The notes below the pieces were generated by a model. It searched no databases, was not told the origin of the DNA, and saw only the letters and a program-made list of their open reading frames with translations. A DNA stretch of 64,000 nt. It comes from Arthonia radiata. Lineage: Eukaryota; Ascomycota; Arthoniomycetes; Arthoniales; Arthoniaceae. Below, in pieces: positions 1 through 11,401 of this stretch (its first letter is position 1; every line of letters starts with the position of its first letter). The stretch covers positions 2,434,336-2,498,335 of the forward strand of contig PSQN01000016.1 in the NCBI GenBank assembly GCA_002989075.1, written 5' to 3'. The translations under genes and the position numbers were made by a program.

Positions 1-217
1 CACCGCGAGTACCTCCTCGATCAAAGCGGTCATCGAGTCCTCCACCATCGCGACCAAAGCCCCGAGACCCGAATCGATCCTCGTCTCCAAACCCGAAGGA
101 CTCGCGCTCACGAGGTCTTGATTTGGCTCGAACGCGCTCGAAGCGACTGCGGTCCCAACGATTGCCACCACCGCGATTGTCGTCATAATCGTCGTAGTCA
201 GGTCTGCGAAACGCCAT
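1..217 (-). CDS. RG/D-rich hypothetical protein, 5' end only
   Basis: An open frame reads leftward from an ATG at 217 and runs off the window edge after 72 codons. The visible N-terminus (MAFRRPDYDDYDDNRGGG...) is almost all Arg, Gly, Asp and Phe, with repeated RG, RF and DRF steps typical of a disordered region. No domain can be recognised in this fragment. A GTAC that could be an intron donor lies near position 10, so the frame may leave this reading just at the edge. The composition would suit an RNA-binding or membrane-associated disordered protein, but that is inference from composition alone. A telobox-like motif lies about 140 bp upstream. Confidence 0.5.
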   Translation of the reverse strand, partial: MAFRRPDYDDYDDNRGGGNRWDRSRFERVRAKSRPRERESFGFGDEDRFGSRGFGRDGGGLDDRFDRGGTRG

Positions 218-693
218 CGTCGTCTCAAGTTTAGATCAGACGTTCGAAAGGATGATGTGGGAAGGATGGCGGGGTCAATTGGCCCCACTACCTACTCCTC
301 TGCCACGAATGCAGGCTTTTCAACAGAGGGTGAACAGATGAGCAATGCGACGGGTAGTTTAGGGTTGCGGTGGAATTGCGAAGCGTCAAAGTCAAGATGC
401 TCGAGTCTGGCAAAGCAAACTATGTAGATCAAGAGGAGGCTGGGAAGTGGGAACGTCACAGTGCACCCAGAAGGGCCTGTCAGTTGGGCAGCGGTCAGGT
501 CGCGCATTCGGCCAATCACATGTCTTCGACCTTTTCAGTCCTTGCGGGTATCATTCGACTATGTACAGTCTCCTCCATTGATCGTACACAAATTCCTTAG
601 TATATTACAGTGCCATCGCTTTTGCGTCTCTCTTTTAATGTGAGTAAATAGAGGACGACGCTTGGAAGTGAATGCACACTCGGCTGCTCAACA
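218..693. other. Intergenic region upstream of the RG/D-rich gene
   Basis: No gene is supported here. The stretch holds the 3' flank of the zinc-finger gene and the upstream region of the leftward gene that starts at 217. The only motif I single out is TTTAGGGTT at 358-366 (AACCCTAAA on the minus strand). Confidence 0.5.
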
Positions 694-1940
694 TCAATGA
701 TCGCGCTCGTCGCGGCGCAGTAGGCCAGGGTCGATACATCCAACGGGTACCGAGTCTTCTTCTAGGAAGGTAAATGGTACATTGCTCATGCCGTCCTGCT
801 CGTCTTCGAGGAACGGGTCTGGCGCATCGTCAGGTGGTCCAACCCAGAAACGCCCTCCGTTGAGAGCATCCTGTTCTGCAATGGCCTCAACGATATACTC
901 TTCTTCAAACCTGTGGACCGAACTCAGATGATCTGCCAGCTCGACGTCAAGCGGAAACGTCTGCGAGCAGCCTCGACACGAGTAATCGCTTGGCCGATTT
1001 GCAGCATGGCTGTTCTGAGTGGTGAAGGCGTCTGCACCCGTGTTTTGCGACGGTTGAGGTCCTTGTTCAGCGTGCAGATGCTGTGATCGAACATGGTTCT
1101 CGAGCGACACCTTCTGACTGTACTGAGCTCCGCAGCCACGACTATCATCGAAATGCTCAAGGCCCTTGCAGGAGCTCAGATTGGTCGTACCACACACGAA
1201 CAGATTGCCCACATTGTGTACTGCGGCAAGATGACCTTTGACATCTCCCTTGCGCGTCAACGTAGCCTCGCATCCCTTCTCTGGGCAGACAAATTTCTTA
1301 CGGTTCGTCTGCTTCGTGGAACCGGTGTCTCTGTCGCTTGTCATTCCATCAATCTCGTCCAACTCATCTGAACTCGGCTTGCGATGTTCTTGCTCAATGT
1401 GACGGTGCAAGGTCTCTGCTTTCCGAAAGTGCCGCTGACATGGCGGGTAGTCTCTGCAACGATACTTGTTCTGCTTGATATGTGTTTGGTCATGTGCATT
1501 GAGCTTCTGGCGCGTTGCGAATGTCTTCTCGCATCCTTCTAACTGGCATTTCCAAGGCCGCTCGGTAGTGTGCTGCGATACTGTGTGATGGGCAAGGTGC
1601 GTTCTCTTCTTGTAGGTCTGGCCGCATTGCGTGCATGCAAATGGACGTTCACCACTGTGAGCGTTTAGGTGGTCTTCAAGCTTGGCGGGTCTGTTGAAAG
1701 TCTTTGGGCATCCTGCGTGAGGGCATTCTAGGATGGCAGTACGATCGTACTTGTCTTTGCTGGCCTTGACGGCCTTAGAAGTCTTTGATTTGAGCCTCGG
1801 CCTAATGGGCTGCGACTGAACATTGGAAATCGCTGTGTGCGAGAGATTATGATGAAGGTTGACTAGGTTACGGGTTCACTCTAGGTTGTGATTGTAGCAA
1901 GGCCAGATTGTCTTACCTGCATTGACGTCTGAGGCGCCAT
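694..1940 (-). CDS. Multi-C2H2 zinc-finger protein, TFIIIA-like
   Basis: Proposed exons are 1940-1917 (24 nt, MAPQTSMQ) and 1815-694, giving about 381 residues. The donor is GTAAGA at 1916; the acceptor at 1816 restores frame, though a nearby in-frame AG is also possible. About seven C2H2 fingers run through residues 39-300. They include CPHAGCPKTFNRPAKLEDH, CTQCGQTYKKRTHLAHH and CQLEGCEKTFATRQKLNAH, plus CPEKGCEATLTRKGD later. One mid-protein finger has an expanded, Cys-rich spacing. Fingers of the C-x4-C type in close tandem resemble TFIIIA, the 5S rRNA gene factor for RNA polymerase III. The C-terminus is acidic. TFIIIA identity is an inference; a general C2H2 regulator is the alternative. 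It diverges from rpb6. Confidence 0.75.
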
Positions 1941-2240
1941 CTGGGCCTGCACGGTCTACTTGCTGAGCATCATTATGGTACGACAGGTTCGGGAAGAAGT
2001 CTGTATGTCCAGACGCAGGTACTACCAACGCCATATTGCTGCTCTGCGAGTGGGGTCGCCGCGTGTCTGTGGTGTAAAAGACGTCGGATCTTCAAAAAGA
2101 TGTTTCTCCGTTGAGTGGCAGAAATCTTGGCGCGAAATCTTGGCGGCTGGTTTAGGGTTGCCATTCAGAAAGAACTCAGAGAAAGCTTTCAACAAACGCA
2201 CCTCCCCAACTTCTTCATCTCCGTTCGCACCACCCTCAGA
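1941..2240. promoter_or_regulatory. Shared divergent promoter, zinc-finger gene / rpb6
   Basis: Three hundred bases separate the two start codons, so the genes must share this control region. TTTAGGGTT at 2151-2159 is a telobox-like element 81 bp before the rpb6 ATG. No further gene is seen. Confidence 0.45.
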
Positions 2241-2808
2241 ATGTCCGACGCAGGCGACTTCGACGATGACATGGGCGGGTCCGTCTCCCTTCTCTTCCCA
2301 TCCATCACCGCCTCTGACAAAACTCCAGTGACTACGGCGGTTTTGACGAGATCGAAGAGCCCGAGCCCGGCTTCGCCGACGAGCAGCCCGAAGAGATCGG
2401 CGAAGGGCCCACACAAGGCGACACGAACGTCGTGACCTCCGGCGACCCCAGCGCCGCCGCCGTGAACAAGAAGAGTGCCGTCGCGAAGCTGGCGGAGAAG
2501 AAGGTGCCGAATGATAAACGGACGTGCACGCCGTATATGACGAAGTATGAGCGCGCGCGGGTGCTGGGGACGCGGGCGCAGCAGATTAGGTGAGCGCGAC
2601 TGTTGGGAGCGGATGTGGAGGATTGGAGGCACGGCTAACGAGGGAATACAGCATGGGCGCTCCAGTACTAGTGGATCTGGAGGGCGAAACGGATCCTTTG
2701 CAATTGGCGCTGAAAGAACTGCGGGAGAAGAGGATGCCGTTGGTCATTCGGAGGTATCTGCCGGATGGCTGTTATGAAGACTGGACATGTCAGGAGTTAT
2801 TGCAATGA
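2241..2808 (+). CDS. rpb6: RNA polymerase I/II/III shared subunit Rpb6 (ABC23)
   Basis: Exons are 2241-2278, 2329-2589 and 2652-2808, giving 151 residues, close to yeast Rpo26 (155). Both introns are short GT-AG introns. The acidic N-terminus (DFDDDMGG, then E/D-rich) is the usual variable part. The C-terminal half carries the near-invariant core [17 protein letters not shown], then [20 protein letters not shown], and ends [15 protein letters not shown]. Rpb6 is a shared subunit of all three nuclear polymerases and sits beside the clamp of the enzyme. Splice joins were chosen because they recreate this core exactly: QIS is split as AG|C. It lies head-to-head with the zinc-finger gene and tail-to-tail with the esterase gene. 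Identification is firm. Confidence 0.96.
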
Positions 2809-3055
2809 GGATTTGATGGCTTATGAGCGAGGAGTCACGGCGTCACATGTTCTTACGAAGAATCAGGTTATCAGATGCCATGGACGCGGCGGTACTGGAT
2901 GATGTTTGTCCTCTCATTTTACACCGGGATGCATAAGCAGGGACTCTCCCTGATCTTTCGCACCACCTTCATTCAAGCCGCTGTCACAGTCGCTGGCGAT
3001 CAGAAACGCTTTCGGCAGGTCTCAGCCTACGGCCGTACTTGTATTGCCCAAACGC

Positions 3056-4027
3056 TTACCGGTTCATCCTCTCAGCCGCCCACGCGACGTGGTCGTCCGC
3101 AAAGCTCGACATAAAGAAGTAGCTATGATCGTAGTCTGGCTGCATCCGCAGCTTGACGCTGCCATTCTTGTCCGCGCCGGATTCCTTTGCCGCCTTCATG
3201 AAGTTTTCGGGTAGCAGCTGCTTATCCTCGTAGAAGTTGTCGCCGGTGCCCTTTCGCCCCGTCAGTACTGCACGTCACACGCGCTCAATGTGTCCGCTGC
3301 ACTTACCACGTCAATCAGAGCCTCAAGTGGGCCGTTCCATTTCTTCACGAGCTCCGTCGCGTCATGCTCTGCCCACTTCGACTTGTCTTGGCCGAAGTAG
3401 CCGCCAAAGGCCTTCTCACCCCAGGGGCAGTTGCTGGGGTTTGCGATTGGCGCAAATGCGGAGACAGATTTGTATTTGCCGGGATTCTTCAAGAACTACA
3501 GGTACAACGTCAGCTACAGTCCGGTCACAGACTCGGAATGACCTTACCAGTGTCAAGGCTCCATGGCCGCCCATGCTGTGTCCCGTAATGCTAACGTTTG
3601 ACGAATCCAGCTGCTGTTGAAAGCTCGAGAAGAGCGCCTTCGGTAGCTCCTCTGTAATGTAGGTGTACATCTTGTATCCCTTCGACCAGGGCTCTTGCGT
3701 CGCATCGACGTAAAAGCCTGCACCGCTGCCGAAGTCGTACGAGTCGTCTTCGCCTTTGATCTCAAGGCCCCTTGGGCTCGTGTCTGGATACACAATAGCG
3801 ATGCCATGCTTGCCTGCGCCGTGTTGAAAGAAACCTTTCTCTGCACAATTGTCGCCAGTGCATGTCAGGCCTGAGAGATAGAATAGCACGGGTACCTTCT
3901 TCGATGAAGCTTGGGGTGGAAGGTAGAGATTGAGGTTCATGGTACAATTCGTCGAGGTAGCTTCGTGACTGAGCTTCAGAAGCTTGCCGCCAAAGGACGC
4001 GATGGTTTTATTTGTTTTCATGGCCAT
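3056..4027 (-). CDS. S-formylglutathione hydrolase (esterase D family)
   Basis: Exons are 4027-3548, 3495-3307 and 3250-3056, giving 287 residues, the normal family size. The enzyme hydrolyses S-formylglutathione to formate and glutathione, the last glutathione-dependent step of formaldehyde detoxification, in the cytosol. The alpha/beta hydrolase nucleophile is in [11 protein letters not shown] near residue 152. The N-terminal [14 protein letters not shown] and LYLPPQA blocks are typical of the family. The catalytic His lies in DYDHSYFF near the C-terminus. The first intron falls right after ALTL, and the last exon restores [17 protein letters not shown]. Translation could start at 4027 or at the second ATG (4021); the first is chosen. 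No formaldehyde dehydrogenase gene is adjacent. Confidence 0.94.
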
Positions 4028-4618
4028 GATGCTTAGCTATTTGCTCCTCTCAGTGCTGATTCGAGGTGTCTACCGATCGTTGTTCGTAAAGTGGCGGAAG
4101 GAGAATGTGCTTGCTGGAGCCATTGGAAATATTCCGGTACCCCACTACTATGACGAAAGAAGCCATGCGATCCTTGGAAGTGAGCGCTTAAGCGGGCGTG
4201 AAGCACAAGCGGGTACCTGTCGATCCCTTTTGATAGCGGGGAACTTCCTTGAACACGGCTCACGTTTCTTAAATCAGAGGGCCGGTGAAGAGTAAGAATG
4301 CCGTCAGCCGACTGTGATGGCTCTCCCGCCATTCGATGAACAAAAACAGGCATAGGTCGCTCGAAGCTAAGTTTGAAGTCTCCAGAACATAGTCATGGGC
4401 TTAATACACTTCTTGTCCGCAAAGGAAAGCCGTAGACCGGCATTGGAGAATGCTGACCTGGACTCGTCTTTGTTTCTAAGTGTTCAGGGTACCTGTATTA
4501 CGGTTGGAAGCGTACCAAACGGCGCTCCAAATTCCGTTCATATCTGTTCGAGTCCTTCACATGAGACACCCGTCCGCGGACTCCGTCGCTATGCAAAGAG
4601 AAGGACGTCAAACACGAC
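4028..4618. other. Intergenic region upstream of S-formylglutathione hydrolase
   Basis: This 591-bp stretch separates two leftward genes. It should contain the esterase promoter and the pdx1 3' UTR. Open frames in it are short, unconserved to my eye and lack splice support. I see no RNA gene or repeat. Confidence 0.4.
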
Positions 4619-6025
4619 TTACAAGACGCATCGACCAGGCTCTGCTTCCAATACCGTTTTTATACGTTCCAGATAGGTCCGGGCGCGCTTTTCTTCGCCC
4701 CTTCTGGCACTTACGCTGAAGACATTCGTGCTGTTCATGGAAGCGACACCACCGGCGGGGGGCATTGATGCTCTTCGTAGACTTAAATTAGGCTTTGCGG
4801 TGCCTGTCAATAGATCAATAACGTCCTCCGTACTGCGCTTGCTGGCATTAGGTGCGTCCTGTTCGAAAGACGTCGGCGCAAGCGCGGTAACTTGTGGGCT
4901 ATACGACCCTTTTGAGCTTTTCTTGACTTTATCCAGTCCCAGAACTGCGTCATACAGCTCGTCTGCTGTCGGCGCATGTTTTGCGCGCGGCAGACCTTCG
5001 TTTGCAATTTCGGAAGCTCGAGCTATGAATGTCGACAGTGGCAGAACAAGTCCGAGCGTGTCCTTGATACGCTTCTGCGTGCCTAAAACAGCACCTAGTG
5101 AAATTGAGACTGCGACTTCGGTGTCGGGGTCTGCTTCAATCTTGGGCTCTTGTTTGGGCGGCGGCGCGGCTTTTGGTTGTGGCTTAGGCTCTGCCTTCTG
5201 GACGTTGCTGAGATCAAGGTGGCCCATCTTCGTTATTCGTGTGGACTGCTGTGCTGAGTATTCTTTCTGAATGCGGCCGATGTGACTTAGAACATCCCCC
5301 TTCAAAAGCCGTCCACCGGGTCCAGACGCAGGGATCTTGTTTGCCTCGTCTACACTGAGTCCATTCTCCCGTAGCAGCGCTTGCACAGCTGGATACAGCG
5401 GATATTTCTGTGGCGCCTGTACTGAGCCTTGAGTAGGAGCTGAGCTCTCCACAGCTTTCTCCGTTCGCTGGGCAGGTTTTGGAGAGCTGTGTTGTTGTTG
5501 TTGAGAAGCTTCGCCCTCGGGCGTTTCTGAAAGAGTCTGACCCTTGCTTTCCTCCGCAGGCATTTCCAGCGATGATAGATCGTCCCCTTGCTCTGCCAGT
5601 ACTGCTATCCTCGCGCCGACTTTGATCGCCTTTGATCCATTTGGTTGTAAGATCTTCGCCAATAGACCGTCCTCTTGCGCCTCGACATCCATTTGTGCTT
5701 TGTCTGTCTCGATGTCAAGTAGTACGTCGCCGGTGCTAAAGCTGTCGCCTGCTGCGTGTGAGCATGTGAATGGACCGGCGCACACAGAGGCCTACCTTCT
5801 TTGAAGTTCCATTTGGTAATGTTTCCCTCTGTCATCGTGGGTGACATTGCGGGCATAACAAAGTTCTGTGCCGCCCATACTCGCTGACTGTTCGAAAAAG
5901 CTTTGAGCCATCAGCACATGTCCTACACATGGGACAAGTCTCCTACTTCGAGCAGAAACCTTGCCTCGAATCGCTCGTGAAGCAACGGAGGCTCCAAGTC
6001 GAGCGGTAGCTCGGCAAGGCGGCAT
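4619..6025 (-). CDS. pdx1: Pyruvate dehydrogenase complex protein X (E3-binding protein)
   Basis: Exons are 6025-5947, 5900-5796 and 5748-4619, giving 437 residues. Pdx1 anchors dihydrolipoamide dehydrogenase (E3) to the E2 core of the mitochondrial pyruvate dehydrogenase complex. The N-terminus is Arg/Ala-rich and ends RTFSNSQRVWAAQNF, a typical matrix-targeting sequence. The lipoyl domain starts MPAMSPTMTEGNITKW and has the lipoyl-lysine motif DIETDKAQMDVE. After a Pro/Gln-rich linker comes an E3-binding domain (YPAVQALLRENGL, then PASGPGGRLLKGDVLSHI). The rest is short and has no HxxxDG acyltransferase motif, which separates it from E2 proper. The first splice was chosen because it joins SAR to TFSNSQ in frame; unspliced reading would lose the lipoyl frame. 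Confidence 0.93.
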
Positions 6026-7088
6026 CTTGCAGACCGGTGCTCGCACGCAATGCTAGGTTTGACAAGGATCACAACCACACACGAGCGAGGCGCGAGGCGA
6101 GGCAGAGCGGTTGTAGGGCATCAAAGTGGATTTCGGTGAGTTAAGCGTTGGGACACGGGCGCCGAATACCGGTATTTCGGAGGTTCGTGTCTCGGAGCCG
6201 AAAAGGGCAGAGCATTCCCGGAGATATTTAGCGTGGCACGCGTGGGCTTCACCACCCCTCCAGTGATAGATCCTTTTCCATCGACTTCACTTTTTCAGAC
6301 GACTTACCCTGACTCATCGCTGGTCAGCACTCATGAACAGAGGATGAAGTTCTAACACGGGCTGAAGACCGTGACCTGGGTTGGTTGAATGACTTGATGA
6401 AGACCGTGACCTGGGTTGGTTGAATGACTTGATGAAGACCGTGACCTTGGCAGGCCAATACAATGAGAGGTAATGAATGTCTGGGTACGAGATGTGTATA
6501 CCTAGGTTCAAGAAAATCAACGAGCTTGTCAAGATGTCTTTAAATTCGCTTGAAGCCAGGACTTTGAACAGGAGCTCTGACCAGCAAATAGCTCAAACAA
6601 GTTGCGTGGTGAACTGCTTTGGCTCGAATTCGACTGCGAACAGAAGTACGGAGCGTACGTATGAAGACGCCAGACGGTATCCATCAGTCTTCAATGTGGA
6701 TGACCTCTTCATGACACGGCATGAGTACCGCTCATCCCATTATGCTCTCTTGATGACTCAAATCAACTTTCTCTCTATCATCTTGGTCTTCTTGTCCTCC
6801 CCTAATGCTCAGACACCGGTTCATAGACTTTTAGAATATTTCTCTGTACGGAGGCTACCTTTCCAGCGTCAGCAACACCCACACTTGGATTCTGGAATCA
6901 GCCTTCACACTCATCGAGGCAATAATGAATGCGGCGGATACAATGGAAGCAATGGATGATTTCGAGGGCACGTTCACTAAACGGCCAAACTTTACCAAGC
7001 TGACCCTATCGCGCCAGACGGCTCCTGGGGCCCCGGTCCTCCAGTAGAAGAGCCAATACATGAGGCTTTGGGGCTCACCAAAGCCCCC
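6026..7088. other. Long divergent upstream region, pdx1 / AAA ATPase
   Basis: About 1 kb lies between the pdx1 start and the first in-frame ATG of the AAA gene. It holds a 35-bp tandem repeat at 6363-6447. From about 6929 there is an ATG-led run of coding-like codons, but it is in another frame from the AAA protein. An additional AAA exon may hide here, though no splice that joins it convincingly was found. Confidence 0.4.
6363..6447. repeat. 35-bp tandem repeat, about 2.4 copies
   Basis: The unit begins GAAGACCGTGACCTGGG and ends GACTTGAT. It occurs perfectly at 6363-6397 and 6398-6432, then as a partial copy at 6433-6447. Identical copies imply a recent duplication. It lies in the pdx1/AAA intergenic region. 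Confidence 0.9.
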
Positions 7089-9404
7089 ATGCAGGCGCAA
7101 GTCAAGCACCTCGAGCGCCGCTATGATAGCAGCGGTGTGCCATATGTAATTGAGACTCCGGAGAAAGATAGTATCGAAGATGACAAGGCAGACTGGCATA
7201 GTGTCTATGCCCTTTGTGTAAGCTTGTAGACCTGCTACCTCTTTCGTTTGCTAACCACTTTAGGTCGTCCGCATTTTCCAGCATGACAACAGGACGTCCG
7301 CGGATACACACGTACACATCAATTCTGCATATCTGAAGCGCCTTCTCCAAAAAGTCATCGGCAATTATGCTGGTCAGTCGTTTGAAACCAAGACAGTTGT
7401 CATCAAGTCCAACGCTCATTGCCTATACCATTATCGCCATGAGCTCAGAGAAATAGGTCAAAGTCTTCCAGAAAGCCTGGAAGAAACAGAGCATCATTCG
7501 CTGCTATGTGATTTCATTGATGACCACTTCGCCAGTACCGACGTCGAGACCAAGGAACTCAGAGACTTGGGACTTATGAGCTTCGACTTGCTCTGGACCC
7601 TCTTCAAACCCGGCGTTCTGGTATATGCGGTCGAGCTTGGTCAGCCTCGTGCATATGGGCTTCTGCACGGCAAGTACATCGATCACGGGATCCCTCCTCA
7701 ATTTCATCTCGACCTTGAGTACGTTGATTTCGATGGAGATAGTTTCGGGAAGAGAAAAGAGGGAATCCAGATTCCAGAGTTTGAGGGTGCCATGCCAATC
7801 ACCAATTTAAACGCGTTTCCATTTCACTGCCACGGCAATGAACAGCAGATCAAAGCCTCTTTGACAGCTCGCGGCCTTCTCTTTGAGGGCCTCGCAGGCC
7901 AAAGCTTCCGCGAGTACTCTGGAATCGCATCCGACTCTAAAAGCTGGGTAAAGAAGCGTTACAGTGTCCAGGGTCGGGTCATGATTGACTGTAAGACCTT
8001 TCATCGCATCAAATGCAATGAGGCGTTCACAGTGACACCACTCCCTGGTAGCAATATTGGGCCGAAGCAAAGTGACACATTCAACTACTTAGACACAGAT
8101 CTTGTTCCTCGGCAAAAACATCAATACATGGAGCTTTCAGATGAGCTGCGTCTGATCACGAATGCTGTGGTTCGCGGGTTTTCCTTCACCGAGAAAATTT
8201 TCCTGTATTTCTTCGTCGACAATCTGGCTCCGGTCCAGTGGAATGACAGCTGCTTCAACCATTTGGTCTTGCCAGCGGTACAAAAGGAAACAGTGCAAGC
8301 GCTTGTGGCTGAGCACTGCAGCTCGACGTCGAGCACGTTTGACGACATTGTACAGGGTAAGGGTCTTGGTTTGGTCCTTGTGCTATATGGGTAAGTGGTG
8401 TATCAATGTCCGAGCTCATACAATACACTACAAACACCAGTCTGCAGCTACTTGATGTATGAGAATTGGCTAACGTATTTGGATTCAGACCTCCTGGAGT
8501 TGGAAAGACACTCACCGCGGAATGTGTAGCAGAGTTTGCCCACCGCCCTCTGTACATGGTGAGTCTCAGAGCATCCATACATTTGGTCCTCTACCTCTTT
8601 ATGATCATTTTGGTGGCCCGTCTGTCGGCACTGCTCCAGAAGAATCGGCTTGAATGCCTTGTAATCAAGTGTGGACGCGGTGCGGAAAGACTTGTGCTAA
8701 TATCGCTCCGCTAGGTTTCTTCAGGCGACCTAGGCACCGACCCCGAGGCCCTCGACAAGCGGCTTTCAAAGATCCTGGATCTCGCCAGCACTTGGAAAGC
8801 CGTACTTCTCATCGACGAGGCAGATGTCTTCCTGGAGCGGCGTTCTCTCCATGATCTGCAACGAAATGCCCTAGTCTCAATCTTCCTGCGGACACTCGAG
8901 TACTATTCTGGGATCTTGTTCATGACGACGAATAGGGTTAAGACCTTCGATGACGCGTTCAAGAGCCGCATCCATATGCCACTCAAATACGACGTGAGTC
9001 TGGTCCTGATTTTCCTGGACTAATCTACGATGCGTGGTATTGCCAGAGGCTGCGCAGCTGTCTCTTCATTCAATACAGGACTACAATTGTATGCAAGATT
9101 CATGCTGACTCTCCCTGTGTAGGATCTTCCACAGAGTAGCCGCAAGACCATCTGGAAGAACTTCCTGTCGAAAATCGAAGGCGGCGTCGACGTTGATGAG
9201 GAGGAATACGATAAGCTCAGCGAAGGCAACCTCAACGGCAGAGCCATCAAGAACATCATCCGCACTGCCAAGAGTCTCTCTGCGTATAAGAAGCAAAAGC
9301 TTGGCTATGCGCAACTTCGACAAGTCATGGACATCCAGACCACGTTCGACAAAGAGTTGGAGGCTGGCACGCCTCGCAGTGAGTTTGATCTCGTAGTGAG
9401 ATAA
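7089..9404 (+). CDS. AAA-family ATPase with fungal DUF7025-type N-terminal region
   Basis: Exons are 7089-7217, 7264-8390, 8489-8558, 8715-8993 and 9123-9404, giving 628 residues. The N-terminal 400 residues match the large domain found before AAA modules in many filamentous-fungal ATPases (blocks such as LLWTLFKPG and SWVKKRYSVQGRV). The ATPase core then follows: Walker A GPPGVGKT (rebuilt across an intron), Walker B AVLLIDEAD, sensor region LFMTTNR and the arginine-containing FKSRIHMPL. Such proteins are predicted chaperone-like unfoldases; substrates are unknown. All four introns have clean donors and branch sites and restore frame exactly. The start is uncertain: the frame is open back to a stop at 6978-6980 but has no earlier ATG, so an upstream exon is possible. 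Confidence 0.88.
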
Positions 9405-9638
9405 GGGGAAGGCAAGTGGTCACTTGGAGGGTCCATCAAGAGACAAGGTGAGCCGCAGAGTCTTCGATGTTGCGCCTGTGCGAAGGCCGCATCCCTTTGA
9501 TTTGATGAGGAAAAGGTTGAAAAAGTTCCTTCCGTTACCAGCGCCGTCGGCGATCTATGAAAGCGTATTCTACCGCCTTTCAACACCACGCTATGCTTGA
9601 ATATTCTGTAAGCTTGACACAATCATTGCAACATTGCA

Positions 9639-9662
9639 TCTCTCTCTCTCTCTCTCTCTCTC
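9639..9662. repeat. (TC)12 microsatellite
   Basis: A perfect TC dinucleotide run abuts the 3' end of nuc1, between two convergent genes. Confidence 0.95.
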
Positions 9663-9663
9663 G

Positions 9664-10698
9664 TCACCGCTTTCCACCTATCTGCGTTAAAGTCTTTTGC
9701 CTTTCGCCATACTCTTTCACCATAATGTCACACTGGATCTCCTTGCATAATCTCTTCTTCTTGCTCGGGTCGAGCTTGCTCTGAAACTCGAGTCCACTGG
9801 CTCTCTCGACGATCTCGACAGGTACCTCGAACTCTTTCAGACTTCTGGCGTTGTCGATATGCGCATTTGGGAGCACGAAAGCTCCCAAACTGACGTTCCC
9901 GCTCGGTTTGCCATCTTCGGCGTAGATGACCTTGTAAAAGTGAGTCGGCACCGCAACGTTTGGCGGCGACCCGATCACCTCGTAGCTGACGCGATATTTC
10001 CCATCTGGTCCCTTAGCAGGGAGATACAATGGGCCAGTTACCACCCTCACGCTTGGAAATTGCGTCGTCAACCTCCTGCAGAAGTCTTCGAAATGCGCCC
10101 AATAGTCTCTATTGAACCCATCGCCCACCTGCGGGCACATGTTACTCAAAGCAAATGTTGCGTCCATGGCCAGCTGACTCCACTTCGCGTCCGCCGCCGG
10201 CACTTGGTGTCCACGGTCATATCCCGACCGGAAATAGTCCGCCAGCTTCGCGCGGAACGGCGCAGGTATCGCGACGTCTTCCACAAAAACCGAGTGTTTC
10301 CTGTCTGCAGTGGGATGCCCCAGCGATTCCGGTGTGATATGTTCAGCGACCCAATGCGGGTTCTTGGTGCGGCGGTCGAAGGAAGAGACAAGAGACGGTG
10401 CGTGTCGGAGGTCGTTCACAGGCCCCGGAAAGCCATATTGCATTATGCCCGCCGGGTCGACCCAGTTGGGCTGGGTCACAGTGACATGAGCGACGGAGGT
10501 GCCTGGTGTAGGCGCGGAGACTTGAGTCGGTGTGCCGGGGAGGCCTTTGACCCCGGCAGGAGTAGGCGGCGTGCGGGATTGCGCGAGGGTCTGGGATTGT
10601 TCTTGCTTGCGCTTGCGCTGCGAGAAGTAGGCTGTTGTTGCGACTGAGCCGAAGGCGGCGCCTGCTGCAGCGCACGCAAAAAGCGTTTTGAGAGGCAT
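9664..10698 (-). CDS. nuc1: Mitochondrial DNA/RNA non-specific endonuclease (Nuc1/EndoG)
   Basis: Single exon of 344 residues, near yeast Nuc1 (329). The N-terminus, MPLKTLFACAAAGAAFGSVA followed by basic residues, fits a mitochondrial inner-membrane or intermembrane-space signal. The catalytic signature DRGHQVPAAD of the beta-beta-alpha-metal nucleases is present near residue 160, with the FALSNMCPQ block and the conserved NRDYWAHFE metal-site helix. In fungi this enzyme degrades DNA and RNA and takes part in mitochondrial recombination and cell-death-like responses. A Pro/Thr-rich stretch (residues 40-75) links the signal to the nuclease domain. The gene converges on the AAA ATPase gene and diverges from the Sec7 gene. 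Confidence 0.95.
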   Translation of the reverse strand: MPLKTLFACAAAGAAFGSVATTAYFSQRKRKQEQSQTLAQSRTPPTPAGVKGLPGTPTQVSAPTPGTSVAHVTVTQPNWVDPAGIMQYGFPGPVNDLRHAPSLVSSFDRRTKNPHWVAEHITPESLGHPTADRKHSVFVEDVAIPAPFRAKLADYFRSGYDRGHQVPAADAKWSQLAMDATFALSNMCPQVGDGFNRDYWAHFEDFCRRLTTQFPSVRVVTGPLYLPAKGPDGKYRVSYEVIGSPPNVAVPTHFYKVIYAEDGKPSGNVSLGAFVLPNAHIDNARSLKEFEVPVEIVERASGLEFQSKLDPSKKKRLCKEIQCDIMVKEYGERQKTLTQIGGKR

Positions 10699-11401
10699 AT
10701 GGAAATCGGTTCAACATTCAATTGAGACGTGAACATGTGGCAGCAGATACACAGAAGCGGCCGTGGCCTCTCTTAAGCCCCCTGAGCAGCCTTTGTCATT
10801 GCGACGAGTCACAACAACAGGTCACAGGCGCGTCGCAGGATCATGAGCACTCGCAGCGAATGAATCTCGTGGATTGACGCGTTGGATGCCCTAAAAGTGA
10901 GGCAGCGAGGTACGGTGGCACGTGCGTTGGATTATGCATACGCAAGCACTGCAAGGTCGTCTCAGCGCGTTTGAGCAGGGGATGCAAGCAACTTGCTTCG
11001 GCTCTCTTCACTCCTTGTCCGTCCTTGGTTCAATACCTGCTTCCAACACTCATCGTACACCACTCTTGATTCGAGTCCGCCTTTCGCTGGCACCTCCGCT
11101 CGCTCGCTCGCTCACATAAGCTCACAACGCCCGCTTCGCGCTCGCCCCACTGCTGATTAGAGCCTGGCTGAACGCTTTTCTTGGCTTCAGTTTCCACGTC
11201 ATCTTCAGCTACATTTCCTTGCGATTGTCGCTCGTTCTTACGCGGACATGTTCTTGAACTACACTGCTCAACGCTGATTACCGATCCCAGCAATCCCGCC
11301 TACCTGTTCCTATCTGATCAGCAGCTGGGCACGTCATTGGACCATGCTGGCAGCCTATTGCCCTTCGGTGACACGCTCATGAGCATAACGAGCTGCTCAA
11401 C
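10699..11401. other. Divergent upstream region, nuc1 / Sec7 gene
   Basis: About 700 bp with no supported gene. The half nearer the Sec7 gene is pyrimidine-rich and contains a short CGCT/CTCG run near 11098-11115, as expected of a 5' UTR or promoter. Upstream non-coding exons of the Sec7 gene cannot be excluded. Confidence 0.4.

Noticed and set aside
4541-4560. TTCGAGTCC resembling a tRNA B box
   Set aside because: No matching A box, acceptor stem or cloverleaf could be built around it.
4033-4676. Short frames upstream of the S-formylglutathione hydrolase gene
   Set aside because: Overlapping short frames on both strands, none with a domain or convincing start. The region is simply the promoter.
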